NCBI GenBank assembly: GCA_016256075.1
Contig: SDVU01000343.1
Coordinates: forward strand, 1-14,700
Source: Dictyocoela muelleri
Taxonomy: Eukaryota; Microsporidia
Length of the DNA stretch: 14,700 nucleotides
Direction: 5' to 3'
The translations under genes were made by a program, and so were the position numbers. Below the pieces are notes generated by a model that ran no database searches, was not told where the DNA came from, and saw only the letters and a program-made list of their open reading frames with translations. Of this stretch, positions 1 through 8,082 are shown piece by piece (position 1 is the first letter of the stretch; every line of letters begins with the position of its first letter).

Positions 1-714
1 TTAAAGGCGTGGATCAATTCTATACATGACCGCCTATTGAAATTCATGCTTAAGAAATTTTTTATTTAAATTTTACTGTTAATTCATTAATAGATCAATT
101 CTACAATGGATCAAAAAATGTAACATTTATTACTTAATTACATATTATTAAAAAATATTTATAAATATTAAATAAATCAAAACTTAATATTTATAGAGTA
201 GCAGTGGCTCTTCACATAAAAAAGCTATTGGCCTCTAAAAAAATAAAAAATGGTTTTATCGAAAAAATTATTTTTTGTTTATAAAACAAATTGGTCCAAG
301 AAAAAGATATAAAAAAATATGAGATTTGTAGAATTAATTATAAATTTATTTAGAAGGGTACTATATTAATTATTGTAAGACTGGGTGTTGTTGATCCCAA
401 TAATGACCTAACAAGGAATGTGACCATTCATTTAAAATCTTGTAAATAGTGTTAAAAAATCATTTAAACTACATTTAAACTTTTTCTAAAAAATTATGTA
501 CAACTCTTTTCATTAAAACCCTCTCAGCCAATTGTGTCCGTTATAAATTAAAAGAATTCTTAAAGAAAATTAAGCGTTGAAAATATACTTTATAAGGGGA
601 TTCGTTTAGAAAGATGCCTACTATCAAGGGGGCTCTTGAATTGAAATTTTAAAACATTAAATTAAAAATAAATTAATAAATCACTATTTTTTAATTAAAT
701 TCTATTATAACAAA
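1..714. other. AT-rich gene-free DNA
   Basis: No coding region, RNA gene or recognisable mobile element was found on either strand. A short stretch at about 605-630 resembles one at about 1036-1062 in the same orientation (both contain AAGATGCCTAC), so the two may be remains of one repeat flanking the Merlin remnant. A minus-strand stretch near 195-230 could read like the start of a Merlin transposase, but the expected zinc-ribbon cysteines do not follow, so it is not called. Confidence 0.4.
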
Positions 715-1000
715 TCCAATTCAACAATATTATTAAAATATTCACATACATTTTTAAATTCTTTTCCTACACAAATAAAATAAACCTTCGCTAAAAAATG
801 TATTAAACTTCCAACTATCTAATTGCATCTTTTGACACCATTTTATTTTCCTTTTTTTGGTTATTCAAATTCGACCAAAAACCTTCAATATTGATGGTAT
901 GTGTACCATCGAGTGCTACAAAACCAACACTGTGATTTATAAACTTGTGTTGTAGAGCTATATTTTAGCACATATGTCGCAATTTAATTTCATTATTATG
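715..1000 (-). pseudogene. Merlin/IS1595-like transposase, C-terminal remnant
   Basis: Reading the minus strand from about 1000 down to 715 gives the C-terminal third of a DDE transposase of the Merlin (IS1595/ISXO2-like) type. The best block, near 860-950, reads HKFINHSVGFVALDGTHT followed by INIEGFWSNL. This matches the family's conserved NHS..F..DGTHTN.IEGFW segment, whose glutamate is the third catalytic acidic residue. Further downstream a decayed stretch still resembles the basic, aromatic end of the protein. Several in-frame stops interrupt it and no N-terminal two thirds was found at higher coordinates, so this is a dead, truncated copy. It is independent of the longer copy at 1725-2580. 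Calling the family rests on remembered motifs, not a search. Confidence 0.7.
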
Positions 1001-1660
1001 GTATTTGATAAATTATAGAATAGGTTATTTGGAGCTTGTTTAAAAGATGCCTACCATGATGCAGTCATTTTTTCAAACAAAAGCTATTTTTTAAAAATTA
1101 TTAAGGACACTTTTAATTTTAAAATTAATAGATAAAATATTTTTGATTATTATGGCATGATTTGAATATTAGGAAATTTTAAAATATTTTCAGCCACAGA
1201 AATATGTTTAAAATATGATGGTACAATTTTTTTTAAAAATTTAAAAATTTTTAATACTAAAAATACCGACGTTCTCGTAACTTTTGTCAATTTAGGTAAG
1301 ATATTTACGGACTTTGGAGAAACCCAGCCGAAAAGAATAAGTCGATTAAAAAGAGAATATTTGTAACTTGGGCTTTATTGATTGTACTGCTCAAGGCAGG
1401 CTTGGAAGTTGTTATTTGAGAGTTGTGGTTCTGCGTAATATGGATTCAAATCTGAGTTTATTTTATAGTTTTGAATTTATAGAAATTTCCATAGTTCATT
1501 TTTGATTTAGATTTATTTCGATCATTTTGATCATTTTGATTTAATTTCATAGAAATTTCATTATTAGTATGACAATATAAAATTTAAAAATTATAAATTT
1601 ATCGCATTTTTATGGCATTTACACTTTAATGGCAGATATTAATTATAAGGAAAAAAAACA
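1001..1660. other. gene-free DNA with an unassigned higher-GC block and a stray Merlin-end-like motif
   Basis: No intact gene. A block at about 1265-1445 is less AT-rich than its surroundings and has a plus-strand open stretch of roughly 34 codons ending near 1366. I cannot assign it to any family, and it may be decayed coding DNA from an older element. A motif at about 1616-1640 (TTTACACTTTAATGGC) resembles the Merlin terminal repeat that begins at 1662 in the same orientation. Confidence 0.35.
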
Positions 1661-1724
1661 GGGCTTTTCACTTTGTGGCTTACATTTTGAATTTTTATAT
1701 TAAATTAAATGAATATAACATGGG

Positions 1725-2580
1725 TTAATAAAATAATAAATTTTTATAATTCAAGAAATAAATTATTGATTCTAGTCTTGAAGCCTTTACTAAATACCGA
1801 CTTTTGAGGGTGTTTCCTTCAATTAAAGATCTAAATTATCTCTTTTCACACCATTCTCTTTTACATTGAACTCTTTAAATGTGACCAAAACCCTTCAATA
1901 TTGTTAGTATTCGTGCCATATTGAGCCACGAATCCGATAAAATGGTTTACTATATGAAGATGTGCAGATAAATTATGTGCATTTAAGGGTATTACGCATG
2001 TCCATCAGAACAAAAATTGAACCATGAACAATATATGGTTCGAGTGCAGCTGTTATTGATTCTATGCTTCTGTTCGAAACACGTCTGATGATAATTTTTT
2101 CCCGGTGTATTATTGAGTGCCCTCACTATCCAAACAGCATCTCTAACATCATCACTTTGATTCGGGGAATTTTTAATTATTCTCCTTCTACTTAGAACTG
2201 TCTCATTAACTTCAACGCTATAACCCTGTCACCTAATATTATTGGGCGATTATTGATATAAGAGAGATAAAAACGCCCCCAATTCACCTTTAAATCTATG
2301 AATTGTAGTATAAGATAAGCCATAGCACCAAACAAGCTGCTTATATGATGATTCAGACATTAATAAATACATAATATAAACAAATCTCGGGTGAATTAAA
2401 TTCGTAATAAATATATTCCGTTTCTTTTAACAACCAATTTTCGCACATCTATAAACTAAGAATTGCTTTGACAGTCTTTTATAAATTTGAAGCACCGCAA
2501 TTGCTCCACACTTATCACATTATCTCTCATGTGTAATAATAATATCTTTCGATATTAAAAAATTCTTTAAACACTCGATT
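1725..2580 (-). pseudogene. Merlin/IS1595-like DDE transposase pseudogene
   Basis: This is a nearly full-length but broken transposase, which would have cut and pasted the surrounding DNA transposon. From the N terminus, a zinc-ribbon-like region near 2430-2520 shows C-x2-C followed by YRC and a further GC pair. A block near 2100-2216 reads VEVNETVLSRRRIIKN and then DDVRDAVWIV, the family's VEIDE segment with asparagine where the first catalytic aspartate normally stands. SDGHA near 1995-2008 supplies the second aspartate, and NIEGFWSHLKS near 1880-1899 supplies the catalytic glutamate. The tail ends at a stop at 1725. The reading frame changes several times and there are stops, so no continuous protein of the usual ~280 residues can be made. 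It is better preserved and longer than the remnant at 715-1000. The family call is confident from motif order; the residue boundaries are approximate. Confidence 0.8.
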
Positions 2581-2610
2581 TTAAAAAAATATTATTTATT
2601 ATATTTATTA

Positions 2611-3068
2611 CAGGTTTACCACTAAAAAATGAAAAGTTCACATAAATAAATGGAAAGTTCCCATTAATAAATGGAAAGTTCTCAATAAAAAATTTAGGCT
2701 TACGCCTAGTGAGTTTAAAGTTTACACTTGAAGAATTTAAATTTTTTAAGTGTAAACTATAGTTCCCAAGTGTAAACTTTTGATTTTTTAAGTGTAAGAT
2801 TTCTATTTTTAATTGAAACTTTACATTTTTTCAAAAAAAATGAATTTTTTAGTGGGAGGATCTGTAAAAAATTAAGGTTTACACTACGAGAACTATAGTT
2901 TACACTTAAAGACTTATAAAATATTCAAGTGTAAACTTTAAACTCTCTAGTCGTAAGCCTTAAATTTTTTATTGAGAACTTTCCATTTATTAATGGGAAC
3001 TTTCCATTTATTAATGGGAACTTTCTATTTATTAATGGGAACTTTCTATTTTTTAGTGGTAAACTCTG
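2611..3068. mobile_element. foldback MITE with long terminal inverted repeats, TA-flanked
   Basis: The two ends mirror each other almost perfectly: CAGGTTTACCACTAAAAAAT on the left and, on the minus strand from 3068, CAGAGTTTACCACTAAAAAA. Each is bordered by TA (2609-2610 and 3069-3070), the target duplication of Tc1/mariner-superfamily elements. Inverted similarity extends inward roughly 180-200 bp on each side and includes about 21-bp subterminal tandem units built on GGAAAGTTCCCATTAATAAA: three units on the left (about 2631-2693) and four on the right (about 2968-3048). Further inward are repeated TTTACACTT motifs. There is no coding capacity. It sits inside the older Merlin element. A second terminus-like motif lies near its centre (2845-2866). 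Confidence 0.85.
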
Positions 3069-3098
3069 TACTATGAAGGTTTGAAAAAGAAAAATTTT

Positions 3099-3163
3099 GC
3101 TTATTTACACTTCGCGGCCTACATTTTTAAAAAATTAAAAATGTGGCCATAAAGTGTAAAAGC
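3099..3163. repeat. 65-bp palindrome made of Merlin-type termini
   Basis: The left arm (TTTACACTT, GGCC, ACATTTTTA) pairs with the right arm (TAAAAATGTGGCC, AAGTGTAAA) around an A-rich centre near 3130. The right arm is the proposed right terminal repeat of the surrounding Merlin element. The left arm is a further inverted copy of the same terminus. The pair could be a minimal internally deleted derivative (end plus end) or an unusually long hairpin terminus. Confidence 0.7.
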
Positions 3164-3164
3164 C

Positions 3165-3371
3165 TCATAAAAAGGGTATTTATTGAAAAAATCATACCCC
3201 TTATTGCCCTAAAATGTTCACTTTGTTATCGGAATATTTATTCCAGTTATGTCGAGATATCCCAATATATTCTGTCATTTTTGATATTATTTTTTTTCAA
3301 AAACGTTTCACAAATTTATTAATGATCCTTTATAATTAATATTGTTCAAATTGAAGTTTTTACTAGATTTA
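3165..3371. other. AT-rich spacer
   Basis: No gene, RNA or clear repeat is visible between the Merlin right end and the first SINE-like copy. Confidence 0.4.
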
Positions 3372-4086
3372 TTTGGCTATATATCTCAGTGGTTAAACTC
3401 TCTTAATTGAAAAAAAGTAGATTATTGGATCACACTGCCGTCACTTTATTAATTAGCGATGATATGTAAAATCATAGTAGTAATATATTGTTGTGTACAA
3501 CAAATAAATACATAAACGTTCTAAACCGAGTGTACGATATGATCTTTAAAAGATAATCGAAATATATCCGAAAGAACCGGTTCTAGATCATAAACGAGAT
3601 TCTACCTCCCCAAAAAAGTGTCAAAGAAAAATGATTTATTATTTTCGAAAACTATAAATATAGTAGATGATTTGAGAAATATGCACCGCCTGAAGAACCA
3701 ATCAATAAAAACATCCCGAAATCACTTTTAATTAATAATTTAAAATTCAAACATCCATTAGGATGTTATCTCAATATAATAGATACTGTGAGATTTGAAG
3801 ATTTTAACTCGTTTTAATTTTAAAATGAAACATATGTGGCTTTTAAATGTGTTAGAATGAGTCTGGAAATGTGTTTCTTAAAACAATAGTGTTATATAAA
3901 ATATGTAAAATAGACCTATAATAACTGCAATTCCTCAAGTCGTTAATAAGTCGAAATCGCGTATATAACATGACTTTAATTCAAATTAAAAGTCAAATAT
4001 TATGTGAAAACCAATAATAAAAGGTCTAAAAACCTTGCTAAGGCAACTCAATGGATTAACAATATGCTATAATATCATTATGAAAA
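3372..4086 (+). mobile_element. tRNA-derived SINE-like repeat, copy 1 (diverged, enlarged)
   Basis: The head contains an A-box-like TATCTCAGTGGT (3382-3393), followed by a weak B-box position and CGTCACTTTATTA, as in the other copies. Further blocks match the family in order: AAAACTATAAATATAGTA near 3650; a decayed central block near 3853-3895; GTCGTTAATAAGTCGAAATC near 3940; and an end block near 4005-4085. An unaligned stretch of about 150-200 bp (roughly 3465-3630) makes this copy longer than the rest and may be an insertion. It shares variants with the copy at 4811-5251, such as AAGTCGAAATCGC, suggesting an older subfamily. No ORF. Confidence 0.55.
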
Positions 4087-4128
4087 TAAATATAGATTAG
4101 TGGTATATATATATCAAAATTTATTATA

Positions 4129-4597
4129 GAGCCAGATATCTCAATGGGTAACACTCTTTGATGAAAATTTAAGTATCGAGGTTCAAATCCCACAAACGTC
4201 ACTATTTAATAAATAATGAGGTAATGTCATTAAGCGGTCAAAAATAATAAAAAAATAGTAGAATATACAGCTGTTCCTATGTTGTAGAGCTGATTAAGAC
4301 TTCATATAATATGAAAATGAAGCAGATGGATTATCTTAGGCGCGAGGATGGGTGCGGTAACGCATATCTGCAAAAAGTAGTGAAAAATAACTAATTCATG
4401 AAAAGCCACAAATTACATGTATTTTGCTAAGTCATTGAAAAAACGAAAATCGCTTATACAGCTGGCTTCTGGGTAGCTTAGGAAGTGGCGTATTATTGGA
4501 ACTCCAAGAACCAATGATCATAGACCATGGTAGGAGACAGTTCTTCGGTTTGGCAGCTATGGATGTTGTCAGCTATGGATGTTGTCAGCATGTAATT
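4129..4597 (+). mobile_element. tRNA-derived SINE-like repeat, copy 2
   Basis: This is a non-coding repeat whose first 75 bases resemble a tRNA gene. A-box-like TATCTCAATGGG lies at 4137-4148 and a near-perfect B box GGTTCAAATCC at 4180-4190, spaced as in tRNA genes. The D-stem does not pair properly, so it is not a functional tRNA. The body holds two blocks conserved among copies: GCGAGGATGGGTGCGGTAAC near 4340-4365, and from GTCATTGAAAAAACG near 4431 to GGTAGGAGACAGTTCTTCGG near 4529-4548. The 3' end carries a 16-bp tandem duplication (4554-4569 and 4570-4585). A possible 9-bp target duplication ATCAAAATT flanks it (4113-4121 and 4603-4611), but in DNA this AT-rich it could be chance. SINE-type transcription by RNA polymerase III is inference. 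Confidence 0.65.
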
Positions 4598-4810
4598 TAT
4601 AAATCAAAATTAAAACAAAAACAATCATAATTTTTTTTATTAAAAAATATCAGATAAAAACATTAGATGTTACACTTTAAAAGTGATCTACAATTAATTG
4701 AATTTTAATTGCTCGCGTTATCCATATCAAAATAACATTAGATGTTTAAACATTTTTTAAAATTTTTAAAAATATATTCAATATTGATGATTTAATATAA
4801 TTTATAAATT

Positions 4811-5251
4811 TACATGGTGATAATTTCTATAATTGCCAATCCAGAGAGTTATCTCAAAACACATTATTTAGACTTTTGGTTCATTAAGTTAAATTAAATG
4901 TCACTCTTAATTTGATTATAATTCTTACTCTATAAGCGATTTCGACTTATCAATGACTTGGCATTATATAAGTTATTATATTTATATTTGCATAAATTTT
5001 ACAAAACTCATGTTCATGTCAAGATGTTGAAGACAATCATATCCAAGCTTTTAGAAAACAATTTGCTTCATTATTATTAGATCTCTTTAATTCTAATACA
5101 TCACACTGGATAAACTGTATATATTTGTTATGGTTTCACCATTTAATGTCATTCTCCAATTATTTAATAAAGTGACGATAGAGTCATTCAAACCATAAAC
5201 GTATTTTATCAGTTTTATTCAAGGGTGTTAACAACTGAGCTATCTATAACG
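4811..5251 (-). mobile_element. tRNA-derived SINE-like repeat, copy 3 (reverse)
   Basis: On the minus strand the head begins near 5251 with A-box-like TAGCTCAGTTGTT, an 11 of 12 match to the consensus. GGTTTGAATGA (5184-5194) stands at the B-box position with three mismatches. CGTCACTTTATTAAATAA and GAATGACATTAAATGGTGAAA follow, then TCATTGATAAGTCGAAATCG, and the end block GAGATAACTCTCTGGATTGG followed by a short AT-rich tail. The middle is more decayed than in the copies at 4129 and 14057. The copy lies inverted relative to its neighbour at 4129-4597, with about 210 bp of AT-rich DNA between. Confidence 0.6.
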
Positions 5252-5772
5252 TTTAAATTCAGACATGTCTGATAAAATATCGAAAAAAATCAATCTTACA
5301 TGAAATAAAAATATCAAAAAATAAGAATATTCTAAAATTTGAAATTAAACAATTTTAACTTAAAGAATTAAAAATTTAACTTAAAATTTAAAATTTAACT
5401 TGAAATTAAACTACAACTTAAACAATTAAAGAAAGTTTAAGATCTAAAAAATTCAATAATTTTATTTCTTTTTAATGTAATCATCGAAATTCATTACTTA
5501 TACAATATTGTCACATTAAATCGTTTGATATACAAAGAATGATAAATTAATATAAATTAATATAAATTAATATAAATTAATAAAAGAAAGTATAAAAAAT
5601 CATTTTCGTTCCAAATTAAAATTAACTTAATTATTTTGTTATTTTTCGTCGCATAAATCTTTCAATTATCATATTTATCCAAAAAAATAATATTTTAATT
5701 TTATTTTTCACCCAGCTATCACGAATTATTATTTTTGAAAATATTTCCTTTCAAAAAAAAATAAAATTTTTC
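5252..5772. other. AT-rich upstream region of the DEAD-box gene
   Basis: This stretch is low-complexity and contains no gene. It includes loosely repeated ATTTAACTT/AAATTAAAC motifs (about 5330-5440) and about four copies of a 10-bp unit TTAATATAAA at 5546-5583. The last 100 bases are A/T runs leading into the promoter-like elements. Confidence 0.5.
5546..5583. repeat. 10-bp AT-only tandem repeat
   Basis: About four near-identical copies of TTAATATAAA follow one another directly. No function is evident. Confidence 0.85.
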
Positions 5773-5802
5773 TATAAATAAAAAAAATTCCTAAGACCCC
5801 TA
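5773..5802 (+). promoter_or_regulatory. TATA-like box and CCCC start-site motif of the DEAD-box gene
   Basis: TATAAATA (5773-5780) is followed by CCCC (5797-5800), which ends two bases before the ATG at 5803. Microsporidian genes often carry a CCC or GGG motif just before the start codon and have extremely short 5' leaders. With a TATA box only about 20 bases upstream, transcription probably starts at or beside the ATG. The same arrangement precedes the DEAH gene on the other strand. Confidence 0.65.
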
Positions 5803-7602
5803 ATGACAGATAAATGGAACGATGAATCAAAAATGGGAAGTTGGAGACGAGAGAAAAACTCATCACCAGATTCTAAACAGTATGGTGATAAGAGAAGTTA
5901 TGGTGATAAGAGTTATGGTGACAAGAGTTATGGTGACAAGAGTTATGGTGATAAGAGTTATGGTGATAAGAGTTATGGTGATAAGAGTTATGGTGATAAG
6001 AGTTATGGTGATAAGAGTTATGGTGACAAGAGTTATGGTGATAAGAGAAGTTATGGTGATAAGAGTTATGGTGATAAGAGTTATGGTGATAAGAGAAGCT
6101 ATGGTGACTCTGGTAACAAGAGCTATGGCGATAGAAGTGGTAAAAATTATGGTGACTTTGGTAACAAGAGTTATGGAAGCAAAGGATATGGTGATTCGTA
6201 CAACAACAAAAACAGTGATTATAAATTTGAAAGTCGAGGATACGGAAATACAACGAGAACGACAAAATGTGTTCCAGTCGAATTTGAAAAGAATTTTTTA
6301 GTGAGACTTACCAATGAGCCATCGGCAATCGACACTCAGAAATTCAGAAAAGAAAACGAAATGACTGTAAAAGGTACAGATATCCCAAGTCCAGTCTTCT
6401 CATTTACAGATGTTGAATTTTTCAACAAGAGTGTTCATAAGACATTTACAGAATCAGGATTTTCTTCTCCTACTCCTATCCAGAGTCAGGGATGGCCTAT
6501 GGCACTTGCAGGTAGAGACATGGTCGGCATTGCCCAAACTGGATCGGGAAAGACTTTATCATTTATGTTACCTGCATTGATACATGCATCGAGACAAGAA
6601 CCATTGAAAAAAGGCGATGGACCGATAGTTGTAGTTCTTGCACCAACACGAGAATTAGTGATGCAGATAACAGAAGTAGCCGAAAAATACGCAGGTTATT
6701 ATAAAATGAGGTGCGTTTCAATCTATGGGGGTGTTTCAGCATATGCCCAAAAAAATAAACTTCAGGAAGGTGTTGAAATTCTAATTGCAACTCCCGGCCG
6801 ACTCATCGATTTGAAAGATCAAGGGTATATTCCTCTAGAAAGGACCACTTTTTTGGTTTTAGATGAAGCTGATCGAATGCTTGACATGGGCTTTGAGCCC
6901 CAATTACGGAAAATTATCCCTGAAACCAATCCCAACAGACAAACTCTAATGTGGAGTGCGACTTGGCCTAAAGAAGTAAGAGAATTAGCTGAAAAGTTCA
7001 TGAAAGAGTATATTCAGGTAAATGTCGGATGCGAAGATTTAAGGAGTAATGATAGAATCAAGCAAATCGTCAGAGTTACTGATGAGCGTCATAAGAACAG
7101 CATTCTAATGGATTCCCTTAAAGACTGGAAGAATTCAGATAAAATTATAATTTTTTGCAACAAAAAACGAACATGCGACTATCTCGAAGGTGAATTAATA
7201 AGGCGTGGATTCAAAGCCGTAGCAATTCACGGTGATAAAGCTCAATATACGCGTGACAGAATAATAGCTGATTTCAAATCAGGTAAATGCAATATTCTAA
7301 TAGCAACCGATGTAGCAGCGCGAGGTCTCGATGTTAAAGATATCAAAGTAGTTTTTAATTACGATTTCCCGACTAACTGTGAGTCATACGTTCATAGAAT
7401 CGGTCGAACAGCAAGAGGCGATAAAGCCAATGGATTGGCAATCAGTTTTATAACATCTGAAGATAGTGGAAATGTCAAAGAGTTGATTAAAATTTTAAAG
7501 CAATCAAAACAAGAAGTTCCTAATGATTTAGTTGATTTGGTCCCGAAGTATGGAGGTGCAGTTCCAACCAGAAATTTTAGGCAGATTAGGCGTAGGTGGT
7601 AA
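5803..7602 (+). CDS. DEAD-box ATP-dependent RNA helicase, DBP2/DDX5-like
   Basis: This 599-residue protein is an ATP-dependent RNA helicase. The yeast family member Dbp2 and animal DDX5 act in the nucleus in mRNP assembly and ribosome biogenesis. All motifs are present: Q motif with PTPIQ at 223-227; motif I AQTGSGKT at 244-251; PTREL at 281-285; DEAD at 354-357; SAT at 385-387; ATDVAARGLD at 501-510; HRIGRTARG at 531-539. The lead-in EMTVKGTDIPSPVFSF is typical of DBP2. The oddity is residues 27 to about 135, a tandem array of SYGDK pentapeptides grading into GNKSYGD variants; it is Tyr/Gly-rich, presumably disordered, and may stand in for the RGG tail of yeast Dbp2, since this protein stops soon after the core at RRRW. 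The ATG at 5803 is supported by CCCC just upstream. No intron is needed. The helicase assignment is near certain, the DBP2 orthology likely. Confidence 0.95.
   Translation: MTDKWNDESKMGSWRREKNSSPDSKQYGDKRSYGDKSYGDKSYGDKSYGDKSYGDKSYGDKSYGDKSYGDKSYGDKSYGDKRSYGDKSYGDKSYGDKRSYGDSGNKSYGDRSGKNYGDFGNKSYGSKGYGDSYNNKNSDYKFESRGYGNTTRTTKCVPVEFEKNFLVRLTNEPSAIDTQKFRKENEMTVKGTDIPSPVFSFTDVEFFNKSVHKTFTESGFSSPTPIQSQGWPMALAGRDMVGIAQTGSGKTLSFMLPALIHASRQEPLKKGDGPIVVVLAPTRELVMQITEVAEKYAGYYKMRCVSIYGGVSAYAQKNKLQEGVEILIATPGRLIDLKDQGYIPLERTTFLVLDEADRMLDMGFEPQLRKIIPETNPNRQTLMWSATWPKEVRELAEKFMKEYIQVNVGCEDLRSNDRIKQIVRVTDERHKNSILMDSLKDWKNSDKIIIFCNKKRTCDYLEGELIRRGFKAVAIHGDKAQYTRDRIIADFKSGKCNILIATDVAARGLDVKDIKVVFNYDFPTNCESYVHRIGRTARGDKANGLAISFITSEDSGNVKELIKILKQSKQEVPNDLVDLVPKYGGAVPTRNFRQIRRRW
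5878..6200 (+). repeat. in-frame 15-bp minisatellite encoding SYGDK
   Basis: Ten uninterrupted units of AGTTATGGTGATAAG run from 5896 to 6045. Three more follow an AGA spacer (6049-6093), and a first unit with CAG in place of AGT sits at 5881. Units differ only at synonymous positions (GAT or GAC). After 6097 the array decays into variants with GNK and RSGK. Near-identity at DNA level implies recent expansion. Long open frames in other frames and on the opposite strand are by-products of this periodicity. Confidence 0.95.
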
Positions 7603-8082
7603 TTAATAATTAAAAAATTTAACGAAGATTAAAACTAACAAATATAGAGTTAACAATAATAGAGTTAGAATAAGAATAAAAAAAAGAAAAAGTCTTTAAA
7701 GAAAAAAATTATTAATAAATTTGAATGATTAACATCTTTAAGAGATTAACATCTTTAAGAGATTAACTTTAAGAGATTAACTTTAAGAGATTAACTTTAA
7801 AAGATTAACCTTAAGAGATTAACATCTACAAATGAACAAATGATTAAATATTTTTAGACTTGTTTTTATTCTATTTCTGTATCTCTATTATTAAAAACTC
7901 TTTATTTTATTTTCTTTTAAAAAATTTACTATTCTAAGTAACTTATTAAGTTTTAATCATTAACTTATAAAATTACTAAATTTGGTAAAAACAAATCAAA
8001 ATTTAAACTCAATTAAATAGTCCAAGAATAAAAAAATTATTGGTTATTAACAATTTAAAATAATAATTTCACTGACAGAGAA
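7603..8082. other. spacer between DEAD-box and arrestin-like genes
   Basis: No gene. It contains the tandem repeat at 7728-7831 and otherwise A/T runs. No CCC/GGG motif or convincing TATA box stands directly before the next ATG at 8083, in contrast to the two helicase genes. Confidence 0.5.
7728..7831. repeat. 13-17 bp tandem repeat
   Basis: About seven units based on AGAGATTAAC(ATC)TTTA, some with and some without ATC, lie in the 3' region of the DEAD-box gene. The length change between unit types is three bases. Confidence 0.85.

Larger units (their letters stand above)
1662..3164 (-). mobile_element. decayed Merlin-type DNA transposon, interrupted by a MITE
   Basis: The proposed left end (1662-1697, beginning GGCTTTTCACTTTGTGGC) and the right end read from 3164 on the minus strand (beginning GGCTTTTACACTTTATGGCC) form imperfect terminal inverted repeats of about 35 bp. 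Merlin elements typically have terminal repeats beginning with G-rich bases. Between them lies a minus-strand transposase pseudogene (1725-2580). A separate MITE occupies 2611-3068 between the transposase start and the right end. Without it the element would be about 1.04 kb, a normal Merlin size. I see no convincing 8-9 bp target duplication. The right end is complicated by an adjacent inverted copy of the same terminus (3099-3125), so the outer boundary could differ. Confidence 0.55.

Noticed and set aside
195-230. Possible N terminus of a further Merlin transposase on the minus strand
   Set aside because: Only about a dozen residues look right and the zinc-ribbon cysteines that should follow are absent.
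4129-4204. A functional tRNA gene at the head of a SINE-like copy
   Set aside because: The A and B boxes are present, but the D-stem and acceptor stem do not pair and the same sequence recurs in dispersed repeats.
5873-6265. Minus-strand open frame rich in YHHNS repeats
   Set aside because: It is the antisense shadow of the same minisatellite.
5822-6301. Long plus-strand open frame rich in MVIRV repeats
   Set aside because: It is a second reading frame of the SYGDK minisatellite; a 15-bp period keeps all frames open and there is no conserved sequence beyond the array.
6563-7001. Two minus-strand open frames of 75 and 60 residues
   Set aside because: They lie opposite the conserved DEAD-box core and resemble nothing.
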